DNA of 64,000 nucleotides from JAZOTM01 sp045657625. GTDB lineage: Bacteria > Bacillota > Clostridia > Lachnospirales > Lachnospiraceae. Positions 52,421-61,521 of the stretch are shown here, in pieces. Location: NCBI GenBank assembly GCA_045657625.1, contig JAZOTM010000010.1:1-64000 (forward strand), written 5' to 3'. Made by a program: the position numbers and the translations under genes. The first letter of the stretch is position 1. Each line of letters begins with the position of its first letter. Under the pieces are notes generated by a model. It searched no databases, was not told where the DNA came from, and saw only the letters and a program-made list of their open reading frames with translations.

Positions 52421-52882
52421 TTAGTTAAATGGTAACTCTTCATCGATACCGTCTGGAATATCCATGAATCCATCTCCGGAAGCTGCGCTTGGAGACGGTC
52501 TGTCTGTTGAAGCAGGTGCTTCAGCTACAAATCCACCATTATTGGAAGCAGCTGCTTTGCTTTCAGCAAATTCCTGTTCTTCAACCACAACGTCGGTGGT
52601 ATAAACCTTTTGTCCTTCTTTATTGGTATAACTACCAGTCTGGATACGGCCTGTAACAACAAGCTTTGTTCCTTTGTGAAGGTATTTCTCAGCGAATTCT
52701 CCGGCTCTTCCAAAAGCGACACAGTTGATAAAATCAGCTGTCTGCTGCTGGTCTCCGCCATCTCTTCTGCCTCTACGGTCCACCGCTAATGTATAACGGG
52801 CAACTGCTGTTGCCTGTTCCCCTGCTGAATAACGTACATCCGGGTCCCTAGTTAGACGTCCCATTAAAATTACTTTATTCAT
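52421..52882 (-). CDS. ssb: Single-stranded DNA-binding protein
   Basis: Binds single-stranded DNA during replication and repair. The 153 residues comprise an OB fold (about 1-110; MNKVILMGRLTRDPDVRYS...), a Gly/Ala/Ser-rich linker and the acidic tip DEELPFN that recruits partner proteins. It lies between rpsF and rpsR, the conserved order. Confidence 0.97.
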   Translation of the reverse strand: MNKVILMGRLTRDPDVRYSAGEQATAVARYTLAVDRRGRRDGGDQQQTADFINCVAFGRAGEFAEKYLHKGTKLVVTGRIQTGSYTNKEGQKVYTTDVVVEEQEFAESKAAASNNGGFVAEAPASTDRPSPSAASGDGFMDIPDGIDEELPFN

Positions 52883-52907
52883 ATTTGTTCTCCTCTATCG
52901 TCTGCTA

Positions 52908-53198
52908 TTAAGCTTCATCTGCGCGAACGACTAAGAAACGAAGAACGTTGTCCATAATACGAACATTCTGCTCGATTTCTGCCGGAACACCTGGTTCAGC
53001 ATCGAAATGGATGAAATAATAGAAGCCTTCAGACATATGCTGAATTTCATAAGCAAGCTTCTTTTTTCCCCAGTCATCAACGTCTGTTACTGTACCACCT
53101 GCACGAGTGATGTACTCTTTTGCTTTTTCTACAGTAGCTGTTCTGACTTCGTCTTCGATTTTAGCATTCACAACAAGTGCTAATTCATATTTGTTCAT
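52908..53198 (-). CDS. rpsF: 30S ribosomal protein S6
   Basis: S6 pairs with S18 in the 30S platform. The 96 residues contain MNKYELALVVNAKIEDE, the DDWGKKKLAYEI segment and YYFIHFDAEP, the family pattern. The AAGGAGGTACG site fixes the start. It heads rpsF-ssb-rpsR and has a leader with a hairpin. Confidence 0.97.
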   Translation of the reverse strand: MNKYELALVVNAKIEDEVRTATVEKAKEYITRAGGTVTDVDDWGKKKLAYEIQHMSEGFYYFIHFDAEPGVPAEIEQNVRIMDNVLRFLVVRADEA

Positions 53199-53225
53199 GC
53201 GAATCGTACCTCCTTTTGGTCTCTG

Positions 53226-53248
53226 GCCCCTTAACTCGTGTAAGGAGC
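53226..53248 (-). promoter_or_regulatory. Stem-loop in the rpsF leader (candidate S6:S18 regulatory element)
   Basis: A stem GCTCCTTA/TAAGGGGC, with one G-U pair and a loop of CACGAGT, lies between the promoter and the rpsF ribosome site. An S6:S18 autoregulatory leader is known at this position in many bacteria; I cannot confirm its consensus here. Confidence 0.45.
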
Positions 53249-53276
53249 AAGGAAAAATTATATATCACGAGATACC

Positions 53277-53305
53277 ATCTTAACATGCTTCCACTTAATT
53301 TTCAA
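53277..53305 (-). promoter_or_regulatory. Possible promoter of rpsF-ssb-rpsR
   Basis: TTGAAA (53300-53305) and TAAGAT (53277-53282) with 17-base spacing on the minus strand, overlapping the end of the DUF951 gene. A TATAAT at 53257-53262 is an alternative -10 with a poor -35. Confidence 0.5.
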
Positions 53306-53492
53306 GTGATTTTTTTAATTCCCTGGTATTTTTCTCCACCAGTTTTCTGGAAACCATTACCGTATGACCACAGCCTCTGCACTTCAAACGGAAATCTGCG
53401 CCTACACGTAAAATCTCCCATTCATTGGCGCCGCATGGGTGGCCTTTTTTTAGTTTCAGGATATCACCAACTTCATATTGTAAACGTTCCAT
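53295..53492 (-). CDS. DUF951-family small protein
   Basis: A 65-residue protein. The features YEVGDILKLKKGHPCGANEWEIL, RVGADFRLKCRGCGHTVMV mark DUF951, with Cys in HPCG and CRGC that may bind zinc. It is often found near rpsF/ssb or engD in Firmicutes, and its function is unknown. The start overlaps the sirtuin stop by one base (TAATG), so translation is coupled. Confidence 0.85.
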   Translation of the reverse strand: MERLQYEVGDILKLKKGHPCGANEWEILRVGADFRLKCRGCGHTVMVSRKLVEKNTRELKKSLEN

Positions 53493-54232
53493 TATCTAAC
53501 CTCAATCTGATCAAATACTTCTCCGATTTTTTCATGGATTACCAGATTTGCAATGGAATCTGCTGCAGTTTCTGACTTATTAATCAACACCATTTTGTCT
53601 CCACGATAATAATCAATCAGTCCTGCTGCCGGATAAACCACCAAAGAGGTTCCTCCCACAATCAACATATCTGCCTGTCGAATGGCGGAAATAGCTCCCT
53701 GCATCACTTGCGAATCCAAACCTTCTTCATATAATACCACATCCGGTCTTACCAATCCCTGACATTCATCACAAAGTGGTACATTTCCATTTTCCGGATT
53801 GCGATAGTCCTTGATATAGGAAAGAGAAAAGTTTTTTCCACAGTGTGTACAATAATTTCTCAGTGTACTGCCATGCAGTTCGTAGACTTTCTCACTTCCC
53901 GCTTTTTGATGCAACCCATCAATGTTCTGTGTCACAACGGCTATTAATTTTCCCGCTTTTTCCAACTCTGCCAATTTTTTATGCGCTGCGTTGGGTTCTG
54001 CATCTGGTGCCAACATTTTGTCACGATAGAAATCATAGAAATCCACCGTTTTTTCTCGAAAAAAAGTATGACTTACTATGGTTTCCGGCGGATACTGATA
54101 TTTTTGACGGTACAACCCATCTTGGCTTCGAAAATCCGGTATTCCACTTTCTGTAGAAACCCCTGCGCCACCGAAAAATACAATTTTTTGCGACTGATCA
54201 ATCCATGCTTGTAATTGTTCTACTGCTGTCAT
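53492..54232 (-). CDS. NAD-dependent protein deacylase (sirtuin)
   Basis: Removes acyl groups from lysines using NAD. The 246 residues include the NAD loop GGAGVSTESGIPDFRSQDG (about 21-39), the TQNIDGLHQKAGS segment with the catalytic His in ELHGS, and a zinc site of CTHC and CDEC. I chose the Met at 54232, behind GGGGG; the in-frame Met at 54247 sits at the ribosome site itself. It follows azlD by 25 bases. Confidence 0.93.
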   Translation of the reverse strand: MTAVEQLQAWIDQSQKIVFFGGAGVSTESGIPDFRSQDGLYRQKYQYPPETIVSHTFFREKTVDFYDFYRDKMLAPDAEPNAAHKKLAELEKAGKLIAVVTQNIDGLHQKAGSEKVYELHGSTLRNYCTHCGKNFSLSYIKDYRNPENGNVPLCDECQGLVRPDVVLYEEGLDSQVMQGAISAIRQADMLIVGGTSLVVYPAAGLIDYYRGDKMVLINKSETAADSIANLVIHEKIGEVFDQIEVR

Positions 54233-54257
54233 AACACATACCCCCATGTAAAATGAA

Positions 54258-54563
54258 TTATAGGATTACCAACTCCACTAGAAATACTGCTACACACCCA
54301 CAAATAGCGACTGTTAAAAGGCTTTTTCCTCGAATTGCAAAAAACAAAGCGACTCCGAATCCCACAAAAGAGGAAATCAAAGAATCTGTCGCATGCAAAA
54401 TTGCCGGAAATGTCATGGCCGCCAAAGTGGCAAACGGTACATAATACAAAAATGATTTTAAAAAAGAGTTATTGATTTCTTTTCGAATCAAGGTCAAAGG
54501 CAATGCGCGAATCAAATAAGTAACAAGAGCCATCACCAATATATACATATAGGTACTATACAT
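54258..54563 (-). CDS. azlD: Branched-chain amino acid exporter small subunit AzlD
   Basis: A 101-residue membrane protein with four helices (MYSTYMYILVMALVTYLIRALPLTLIRKEI...), the AzlD family. With AzlC it exports branched-chain amino acids. Its start overlaps azlC by 8 bases. Confidence 0.88.
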   Translation of the reverse strand: MYSTYMYILVMALVTYLIRALPLTLIRKEINNSFLKSFLYYVPFATLAAMTFPAILHATDSLISSFVGFGVALFFAIRGKSLLTVAICGCVAVFLVELVIL

Positions 54564-55272
54564 CTTTCGCTTCCTCCCCTTTTACCGGAGCCAGGACAGC
54601 AGCCACTGCAGATACTCCTACCGTCACAATTATAATTCGAAATCCGGAAGAAATTTCCTGCAATACCGGCGCATATGTAAAAATCGTACTGCATAGCATA
54701 GCCAAAATGACCACTATGCAAACCGGTTTTTTCACCTTCGCTTCCGGTATGATGATTGCCAAGAACATCCCATAAATTGCCATACTCAAGGATCGTATGA
54801 TTCTCTGCGGCATCAGTTGTCCCGCAACTGCTCCAAGGAAAGTACCCAGAACCCAGCCAAATACGGAAACGACAATCAAGCCACCGGAAAAAGCCGGAGT
54901 AAGTTCCCCTTGCTTCAACATACTCACACCAAATATTTCATCCGTCACACCATAGGCAATCCCCATTCTGGCACCGGTATTGGTCTTCGGATTTAATTTT
55001 TGACTCAATGCCGTAGACATAAGCATATAACGAAGATTTACAACAAACTGTAAAAGGGCCATCTCTGCAAAACTCGCCTGTGCCTGAATCAATTCCAAAG
55101 ACGAAAACTGACCGGCACTGGTTACATTGGTAAGTGACATCACAACCGCCTGTAAAGTTGTCAACCCTGCCTCCGATGCTTGTATACCAAAAGCAAAGGA
55201 TACCGCCAAATATCCCAAACAAATGGGAATCGCATGTTGTGCTCCTAATCGAAACTCTTTTCTATTACTCAT
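54556..55272 (-). CDS. azlC: Branched-chain amino acid exporter large subunit AzlC
   Basis: A 238-residue membrane protein with the AzlC pattern: AQHAIPICLGYLAVSFAFGIQA near the start and VVNLRYMLMSTALS in the middle. It pairs with AzlD to export branched-chain amino acids. No strong ribosome site precedes it; the start follows the upstream stop by one base, so it relies on coupling. Confidence 0.9.
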   Translation of the reverse strand: MSNRKEFRLGAQHAIPICLGYLAVSFAFGIQASEAGLTTLQAVVMSLTNVTSAGQFSSLELIQAQASFAEMALLQFVVNLRYMLMSTALSQKLNPKTNTGARMGIAYGVTDEIFGVSMLKQGELTPAFSGGLIVVSVFGWVLGTFLGAVAGQLMPQRIIRSLSMAIYGMFLAIIIPEAKVKKPVCIVVILAMLCSTIFTYAPVLQEISSGFRIIIVTVGVSAVAAVLAPVKGEEAKDV

Positions 55273-55273
55273 T

Positions 55274-57037
55274 TTATACTGTCATTTTCTTTTCATTTTC
55301 TTCTGAATATCCATATACAACTGCCGGATTATGGCGGGAAATGCGATCAAAAACCTGTTGAATCATCCACTGATTTTGATCATTACTTGGTAAGGATAAA
55401 ATTCTGCAAGGACCAAACGTCTTATTAAATACTGTCACACCAATATTGGTAGGTTTTCCATACATGGTTACATTACTTGGATACATCCAGGTAATGTCTA
55501 CATATTTTACAAAGAGACAATCGTCCTCTTTATTCGTATTATTTTTAAAAGCGGAAAACGAATGAAGTAATATGATATAATTCTCAGTCATATACAGATT
55601 CTGCGGATATCTCTGTACACTTGGATTTTCTAACTCTTTTTCCATTTGCTCATAGTCTACATTAGACAAATAGCTTAATCTCTTTAGCATCCGTTTTGCA
55701 TCAAAAAGAGTATTTACGCCTACATACAAAAGGAAAAGTGCAAGAAAACCACACACAATAAACCAAGTTTTAATTCTCTCTATAGGGAATCCACTTCCTA
55801 TATACTCATCCTCAACATGAAGCATATAAGGTCCAAAATAGTCTTCAAACTCATCATCCGCAATGGAATATCCCGCTACATCGTTAAAATACTCAAGCAA
55901 ACGGGTTTTGATATCCCGTGAAGGAGTTTCCACGTATCCCTGTAAAGTATAGGATCCTTCATTGTCTATGGCCTCCACAGCTTCTTGATATTGTGCACCA
56001 TCCATAATTGCAATAAATACATAGTCATCCCCAACTATATAATAATTCGTAGAATCATAATTATAAATCATATAGGGATTCGAATAAATTTCCAATTCTG
56101 CCGCATCATTATCACTTACTGCTTCTATTCCATCAAAATCCAATAAATCATATCTACTCACATCTTCTGCATTTTTACTTGAAAAATATAGATTATAAAG
56201 AAACATACATGCAGGAATTGCCACCAGAACCATGCCTAATATGATACAAATCCCGGCTGTCCTTCTTAAATCCTTATAACTTTTTTTCAGGAGTGGATTC
56301 TTGATTCTGGCTTTTGCTTCAGCTATAGAAACAGCACTTCCCCTTACGGTTCCCATATCGGAAACCATTCCACTGGCGGATCCTCTTTCAAAACCCCAAA
56401 GTCTTTGCTTTCTTTCTGCCAACATCTTTCTTACCATAACAAAGATGCAAATAATACCTGCAAGCAGAATAATTGCCCCTATTACCAGTTCCGTTCCTAT
56501 ATCTTCTAAAGCCGAAGTGCTTAGGCTCACATTTCTAATTTCAAAATTGCTGCTGCTAACACCCATTGCTTCCAAGTCTTGGGTATAATAAGTAGCAATC
56601 GTTCCGTCTTCAGCCAACGCATTTGCACTTACATTTAGGGTAAGTGGTTCCGTAGTTAAACTATCTGCCTCATAATTGAGATATGCCCATGTTTCATCTG
56701 CAATCCGCTCTAATTCATCGGCAGTATCTTTATCATCCGTTCTTAATGAAACCACAGAATTGTCATCCAACCAGATTGCATAATACCAGGTACTGGTAGA
56801 AGACCCTTCTCCCTCTGTTGCAAAACAACCAAATGTCGCATCAATAGTAACCGAATAATTTCCGTCTTCTATAGATTCATAATTGTTATTCACCAATGCT
56901 TCATTATAATCATCAAAACTGTTATTCTTTACCGCAATCCAGGTAGGATACTCTGATAACATCATGATTCCCACAACAACCATTACTCCACAGCCAATAA
57001 TGGCGAGTACATTATTCAACCACGTATTCTTTTTCAT
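55274..57037 (-). CDS. Unrecognised four-helix membrane protein with two extracellular domains
   Basis: I cannot assign this 587-residue protein. It has four membrane helices in two similar units: helix (about 8-29), an outside domain rich in Asp and Thr (about 32-185), helix (about 187-210) and a basic cytoplasmic tail; then helix (about 265-290), a second outside domain, helix (about 435-457) and a C-terminal cytoplasmic domain. It may be an internal duplication. The Met at 57037 follows GGAGGAAAAGGG; a frame open to 57178 would overlap aroB. It sits between aroB and azlC. The function is unknown. Confidence 0.75.
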   Translation of the reverse strand: MKKNTWLNNVLAIIGCGVMVVVGIMMLSEYPTWIAVKNNSFDDYNEALVNNNYESIEDGNYSVTIDATFGCFATEGEGSSTSTWYYAIWLDDNSVVSLRTDDKDTADELERIADETWAYLNYEADSLTTEPLTLNVSANALAEDGTIATYYTQDLEAMGVSSSNFEIRNVSLSTSALEDIGTELVIGAIILLAGIICIFVMVRKMLAERKQRLWGFERGSASGMVSDMGTVRGSAVSIAEAKARIKNPLLKKSYKDLRRTAGICIILGMVLVAIPACMFLYNLYFSSKNAEDVSRYDLLDFDGIEAVSDNDAAELEIYSNPYMIYNYDSTNYYIVGDDYVFIAIMDGAQYQEAVEAIDNEGSYTLQGYVETPSRDIKTRLLEYFNDVAGYSIADDEFEDYFGPYMLHVEDEYIGSGFPIERIKTWFIVCGFLALFLLYVGVNTLFDAKRMLKRLSYLSNVDYEQMEKELENPSVQRYPQNLYMTENYIILLHSFSAFKNNTNKEDDCLFVKYVDITWMYPSNVTMYGKPTNIGVTVFNKTFGPCRILSLPSNDQNQWMIQQVFDRISRHNPAVVYGYSEENEKKMTV

Positions 57038-57056
57038 TCTCCCTTTTCCTCCGATA

Positions 57057-58175
57057 CTATTCTTCACAGAACATAATTTTTCTAACTTCTTCCTCCGAAA
57101 TTGGAGTTGCATACATACCATCTTCAAATTGATGTATATTTCCAATTCCTTCCTGGAAAACAAATCGCAGTTTTCCATCTCTTACTTTTTTATCCGTATA
57201 TAGTTTTTTCACTAAATACTCTTTATCTACGTACTCCGGAATTTCCGTAGGTAAATTCGCTTTTTTCAAAAGAGCTTCTACTCGATCAACCTCTTCCTGG
57301 GTTACATAGCCACGTTCCAAGCCCATTCTTGCCTGGAACAAAAGACCGATAGCCACCGCCTCTCCATGCAACAAACGATAGTCACTGGCTGTTTCCACAG
57401 CACGTCCCACAGTATGCCCTAAATTCAAAACTTCTCTTCGTCCTGTGGTTTCATGTTCATCTTCCATTACCACAGCGTATTTTATCTGGCAATTTTTTTC
57501 CGCCACAAAACTACAAACTGATGGGTCCAACCGGAAAAAATCCTCAATGTGCTTTTCCAGATAATTGAAAAAACCTTCATCCGCCAAGCAAGCATGTTTA
57601 ATGGTTTCTGCCAAACCGCTGGATAGCTCTCTCTTCGGCAGGGTTTCCCATGCCTTTACATCAATGTATACCTTTTTCGGCTGATTAAATATTCCTATCA
57701 AATTAGTAGCTCGTGGTGTATCTACTGCGGTTTTTCCTCCAACCGAAGCGTCTGCGGCTGCCAAATGTGTGGTTGCATAATTGATAAAGGGAACTCCTCG
57801 ACCAAAGGTACCTGCTGTAAATCCCGCTAAGTCTGTTACCACTCCGCCCCCAACGGCTACCACGCAACAGTCTCTACGATACTCTTTTTCCAACATGGCA
57901 TCTTCCACATATTCCTTCATGGCTCTAGTCTTATTCTTTTCCCCATGAGGGATCACAAACAAATCTGCCTGATATCCGGCTTCCAACAGCTTCTGATAAA
58001 TAGGCTCTGCATACAAAGGCGCCACACTATCATCTGTCACCACCGCAAATTTTTTGATGTTCCCGACTAATCCCTGCTTCAAATCTTCGATGAATTTCTC
58101 TTCCAATCCATACCCGATTTCAATTTCATAGGAGTCATCCACCACTTTTTTTAACTCTACCTGAAATCTACTCAT
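57057..58175 (-). CDS. aroB: 3-Dehydroquinate synthase
   Basis: Second enzyme of the shikimate pathway, using NAD and zinc. The 372 residues contain PHGEKNKTRAM, VAVGGGVVTDLAGFTAGTFGRG, GGKTAVDTPRATNLIGIFNQP and VVMEDEHETTGRREVLNLGHTVGRAVE with the metal ligands. The start has a GGAGGACTT site. It follows rsmI by 16 bases. Confidence 0.96.
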   Translation of the reverse strand: MSRFQVELKKVVDDSYEIEIGYGLEEKFIEDLKQGLVGNIKKFAVVTDDSVAPLYAEPIYQKLLEAGYQADLFVIPHGEKNKTRAMKEYVEDAMLEKEYRRDCCVVAVGGGVVTDLAGFTAGTFGRGVPFINYATTHLAAADASVGGKTAVDTPRATNLIGIFNQPKKVYIDVKAWETLPKRELSSGLAETIKHACLADEGFFNYLEKHIEDFFRLDPSVCSFVAEKNCQIKYAVVMEDEHETTGRREVLNLGHTVGRAVETASDYRLLHGEAVAIGLLFQARMGLERGYVTQEEVDRVEALLKKANLPTEIPEYVDKEYLVKKLYTDKKVRDGKLRFVFQEGIGNIHQFEDGMYATPISEEEVRKIMFCEE

Positions 58176-58191
58176 CTAAGTCCTCCACTTT

Positions 58192-59031
58192 CTACGATAA
58201 CAACCCTTGGTACACATCTCGTTTCGAAATTCCCCGGTCCTTCGCAACCGCTTTCATAGCCTCTTTCTTTTCCATGCCCTGACTTAAATACAGTTCCATG
58301 TGTTCTTCCAAAGACAGTTCTTCAAAGCTTTGTTGCCGTTCCTTTTTGATTTCTTCCCGACTTTTTCCGGCAATGACCAAAACATATTCCCCTCTCGGTT
58401 CATTGTCGGCATAATATAATAAGACATCATCAAGTGTCGTTTTCATCGTTTCTTCATGTTTTTTTGTCAATTCACGACAGACTGAGACAGAGCGATTTCC
58501 TAAATGCTCTCGTAATTCTTCTAAGGTTTTTACCAAATGATGGGGTGCTTCATACAGCATAATGGTTCTGGTTTCCTGTTCCAGCTCCTTCAAAATCTCT
58601 GCACGTTCTTTTTTATCCCTGGGTAAAAATGCCTCAAAAGCAAATCTTCTGGTGTCCTGACCGGACATGGTAAGCGCAGTCACACAAGCCGCCGGCCCCG
58701 GCAAACTGGTAACCGTAATGCCGGCATCCAGTGCTACCTTCACCAATACTTCTCCCGGATCTGAGATTCCCGGTGTTCCTGCATCCGTAATCACGGCTAT
58801 ATTTTCCCCTTTTTGCAACTTTTGCAGCAATTCGTAAGCTTTTTCCGTTTTATTGAACTCATGATAGCTTGTCATGGGTGTCTTAATCTCAAAATGATTC
58901 AACAGCTTAATGGAATTTCGCGTATCCTCTGCCGCAATCAAATCTACTTCTTTTAAGGTTCTCAACACACGAAACGTAATATCCTCCAAATTGCCAATGG
59001 GCGTTGCGCATAAATACAAGGTTCCTGACAT
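58192..59031 (-). CDS. rsmI: 16S rRNA (cytidine(1402)-2'-O)-methyltransferase
   Basis: Methylates C1402 in the decoding centre of 16S rRNA. The 279 residues start with LYLCATPIGNLEDITFRVLRTLKE, then VDLIAAEDTRNSIKLL and ITDAGTPGISDPGEVLV, the RsmI motifs. It follows lgt after one base. RsmI belongs to the yaa block; here lgt has come between it and trmN6. Confidence 0.96.
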   Translation of the reverse strand: MSGTLYLCATPIGNLEDITFRVLRTLKEVDLIAAEDTRNSIKLLNHFEIKTPMTSYHEFNKTEKAYELLQKLQKGENIAVITDAGTPGISDPGEVLVKVALDAGITVTSLPGPAACVTALTMSGQDTRRFAFEAFLPRDKKERAEILKELEQETRTIMLYEAPHHLVKTLEELREHLGNRSVSVCRELTKKHEETMKTTLDDVLLYYADNEPRGEYVLVIAGKSREEIKKERQQSFEELSLEEHMELYLSQGMEKKEAMKAVAKDRGISKRDVYQGLLS

Positions 59032-59032
59032 G

Positions 59033-59809
59033 TTATTCCTCTACTTCCTGCACACGGTTTGATGGAAACTTTGGTGCAATCACAAAAAAGAGAACACCAA
59101 ATGCAAAAATTCCAATGGAAATCAGCTGCGAGGTAGAGAGAACTCCCACAAAACCTCGCACTTCGTCTCCACGGAAAAATTCAATCACAAATCTTCCTAC
59201 TCCATAAAGCATAAAATAGGCTGCTGCTACGCGACCTTTTACCTTTGTCTTGGTAGAAAAATAAAGCAATAAAGCAAAAAACAAGAAATCTCCGGCACTG
59301 GACAACAACTGTGTTGGAATCAAATCCACGTTGTTTGGTGCAAAGGAAGAATGATGGAAAGTCACGTGAAACCAAGAGTCGGTCTCCTTTCCATAGCAAC
59401 ATCCTGCACAAAAACAACCAATTCTTCCGAACCCCTGCGCTGCAGAAACCGAAGGCATAACTAAATCAAAATAATCAATAAATGCGATCTTTTTGATATG
59501 CTGTACATAGATATAACTTGCCAGCACACCGCCGATAATTCCGCCATAAACCACATATCCGGCGGTAAAATCCCATAAAATGGAGGGGTCTGCTAAGATT
59601 TCTTTCCATTCTACAATGTAGTACAAAATACGGGTACCTAAAAAACCGCCAATGACGGCGCATCCAAGAATCCCCCATAAAATATCCTCACTCAATCCCT
59701 TCTTTTTTCCCCGATAAATGGAAAAATATAGGGCAAACAAAAAACCAACGGCAATCATAAGACCATACATATGAAATGTAACCGGTCCAATCACAATATC
59801 ATTAAACAT
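59033..59809 (-). CDS. lgt: Prolipoprotein diacylglyceryl transferase
   Basis: Adds diacylglycerol to the lipobox Cys of prolipoproteins. The 258 residues have seven membrane helices and the motifs FHMYGLMIAVGFLFALYF, GRIGCFCAGCCYGKETD (with the conserved GRIGCF...) and FVIEFFRGDEVRG. I chose the Met at 59809, behind AAGGAGAG; the frame is open to 59872. The window's lipoprotein hydrolase would be a substrate. Confidence 0.95.
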   Translation of the reverse strand: MFNDIVIGPVTFHMYGLMIAVGFLFALYFSIYRGKKKGLSEDILWGILGCAVIGGFLGTRILYYIVEWKEILADPSILWDFTAGYVVYGGIIGGVLASYIYVQHIKKIAFIDYFDLVMPSVSAAQGFGRIGCFCAGCCYGKETDSWFHVTFHHSSFAPNNVDLIPTQLLSSAGDFLFFALLLYFSTKTKVKGRVAAAYFMLYGVGRFVIEFFRGDEVRGFVGVLSTSQLISIGIFAFGVLFFVIAPKFPSNRVQEVEE

Positions 59810-59879
59810 GTTACTCTCCTTTTTACCGATACACTCAGTTCGACAATCTCCTCCGGCAGACCGTTCTGCCACTCACTTG

Positions 59880-60641
59880 CTAAGTGTCCTTACTTCGATA
59901 TAAATCCAAAATTTCTTGTGTATATACTTTGGGTGATTCGTAAACAATCAACGGTTTCTCGACTTTTAGCCGAGGTTTTCCACCTTTTGTCCCTTCTATC
60001 AACACCATGTTGGGTTCTTTATCCACATAAGGATAAACCAAACGCATTCTTTTTGGCTCCAAACGATAAGACACCATTTTGGCAAAAATTTCTGCCATGC
60101 GAAAAGGTCTATGAACCATATAAAAGTGTCCACCCGGCTTCAATAATCTGGATGCTTCACGGATTACATCCTCTAAAGTACAAAGCACCTCGTGTCTTGC
60201 AATATACAAGGCCTCGTCTTTATTAGGCAGTCCATGTTGATTTGTCATGTAAGGTGGGTTCGACGTTACGACTTCAAAAGAAGATGCCCCAAAAATTTTG
60301 GAAGCATCTTTGATATCCCCAAGTTCGATGTGTACTTTCTCTTCTAAGTGGTTCATTGCCACACTACGACGTGCCATATCGGCACTTTCCTCCTGAATTT
60401 CCAGTCCGATAAACTCTTTGCCTTCTGTCTTCGCCTCTAACAAAATGGGAATCACACCGGTTCCTGTTCCCAAATCAATGGCACGTCCGCCGGGTTTCAC
60501 TGTTGCAAAGTTGCTCAACAGTACCGCATCCATGCCGAAACAAAATTTGGTTTTTTCCTGAATAATTCCATATCCGCTGCATTGCAGGTCATCAATTCGT
60601 TCACCGGGCTTTAAATCAGTCGTCCAATTTGGATTTTCCAC
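59880..60641 (-). CDS. tRNA1(Val) adenine-N6-methyltransferase-like protein (YfiC/YabB)
   Basis: SAM-dependent methyltransferase related to YabB and TrmN6, which modify A37 of tRNA1(Val). The 253 residues have the SAM motif DLGTGTGVIPILLEAK (about 55-70) and the N6-adenine motif SNPPYMTN (about 130). The start is GTG at 60641 behind GGAGGACAAGG, inside the end of ricT, so translation is coupled. Confidence 0.88.
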   Translation of the reverse strand: MENPNWTTDLKPGERIDDLQCSGYGIIQEKTKFCFGMDAVLLSNFATVKPGGRAIDLGTGTGVIPILLEAKTEGKEFIGLEIQEESADMARRSVAMNHLEEKVHIELGDIKDASKIFGASSFEVVTSNPPYMTNQHGLPNKDEALYIARHEVLCTLEDVIREASRLLKPGGHFYMVHRPFRMAEIFAKMVSYRLEPKRMRLVYPYVDKEPNMVLIEGTKGGKPRLKVEKPLIVYESPKVYTQEILDLYRSKDT

Positions 60642-61518
60642 CCTTGTCCTCCAGGCTCTTCAGCTCTTTCATTTCTTCTTCTGAAAGGGATTGATCCTTT
60701 CTTCTTCTCGGTTTAAACTTCAAATCCTCGGTAGGATACTCTCGTAATTCTTTGGTATCATTCACTTCTACTAAAACCTTCACCAACTGACGAAGCACGT
60801 TCACACTCTGCACATCTCCACGTAAGCCATCCTTTGTGGTCACTGTCTCGCCAACCACCGGCAATCTACTATTCAAGTATTCGTAGGTTTCCTGCTCGTT
60901 TTTCAGGCAGCACATCAATCTTCCACAGGTTCCTGAAATTTTCGTCGGATTCAAGGAAAGATTCTGTTCCTTTGCCATTTTAATAGAAACCGGAGCAAAA
61001 TCCGATAAATAAGCTTTGCAACACAATTCTCTACCGCAAATACCAATTCCGCCTAAGATTTTGGTCTCGTCACGCACACCAATCTGTCTTAATTCAATTC
61101 TGGTACGGAATACCGCTGCCAAATCCTTTACCAATTCACGGAAATCAATTCGTCCATCTGCGGTAAAATAAAACAACAATTTGTTATTATCAAAGGTATA
61201 TTCTGCACCTACTAATTTCATGGATAACTCATGTTTTTTGATCTTATCCAAACAGATTTTATAAGCTTCTGTCTCTTTTTCTTTGTTTTTCTCATAAGTT
61301 GTATCGTCCTCCGGTGTTGCCACACGAATTACCGCTTTCAACGGCTGGATTACTTTTTCGTCCGGCACTTCCTTCGGTGCAATTAATACGGTTCCGTACT
61401 CTACCCCTCTGGCGGTTTCAACAATTACGTGATCATACACATCAATGTCAAAATCCAATGGATCAAAATAATATATCTTACCGGTATTCCGGAAACGTAC
61501 GCCCACTACGTTAGTCAT
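60616..61518 (-). CDS. RicT (YaaT) PSP1-domain protein
   Basis: A 300-residue protein of the PSP1/RicT family. In Bacillus, RicT with RicA and RicF forms an iron-sulfur complex that affects RNA processing and phosphorelay signalling. The Cys motifs GICGRELCCKAYL and GTCGRLMCCLKNE are intact, and PSP1 spans about 55-210. The C-terminus is Lys/Glu-rich. The order holB-ricT-yabB is the same as in Bacillus. Confidence 0.92.
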   Translation of the reverse strand: MTNVVGVRFRNTGKIYYFDPLDFDIDVYDHVIVETARGVEYGTVLIAPKEVPDEKVIQPLKAVIRVATPEDDTTYEKNKEKETEAYKICLDKIKKHELSMKLVGAEYTFDNNKLLFYFTADGRIDFRELVKDLAAVFRTRIELRQIGVRDETKILGGIGICGRELCCKAYLSDFAPVSIKMAKEQNLSLNPTKISGTCGRLMCCLKNEQETYEYLNSRLPVVGETVTTKDGLRGDVQSVNVLRQLVKVLVEVNDTKELREYPTEDLKFKPRRRKDQSLSEEEMKELKSLEDKGGKSKLDD

Positions 61519-61521
61519 TTT

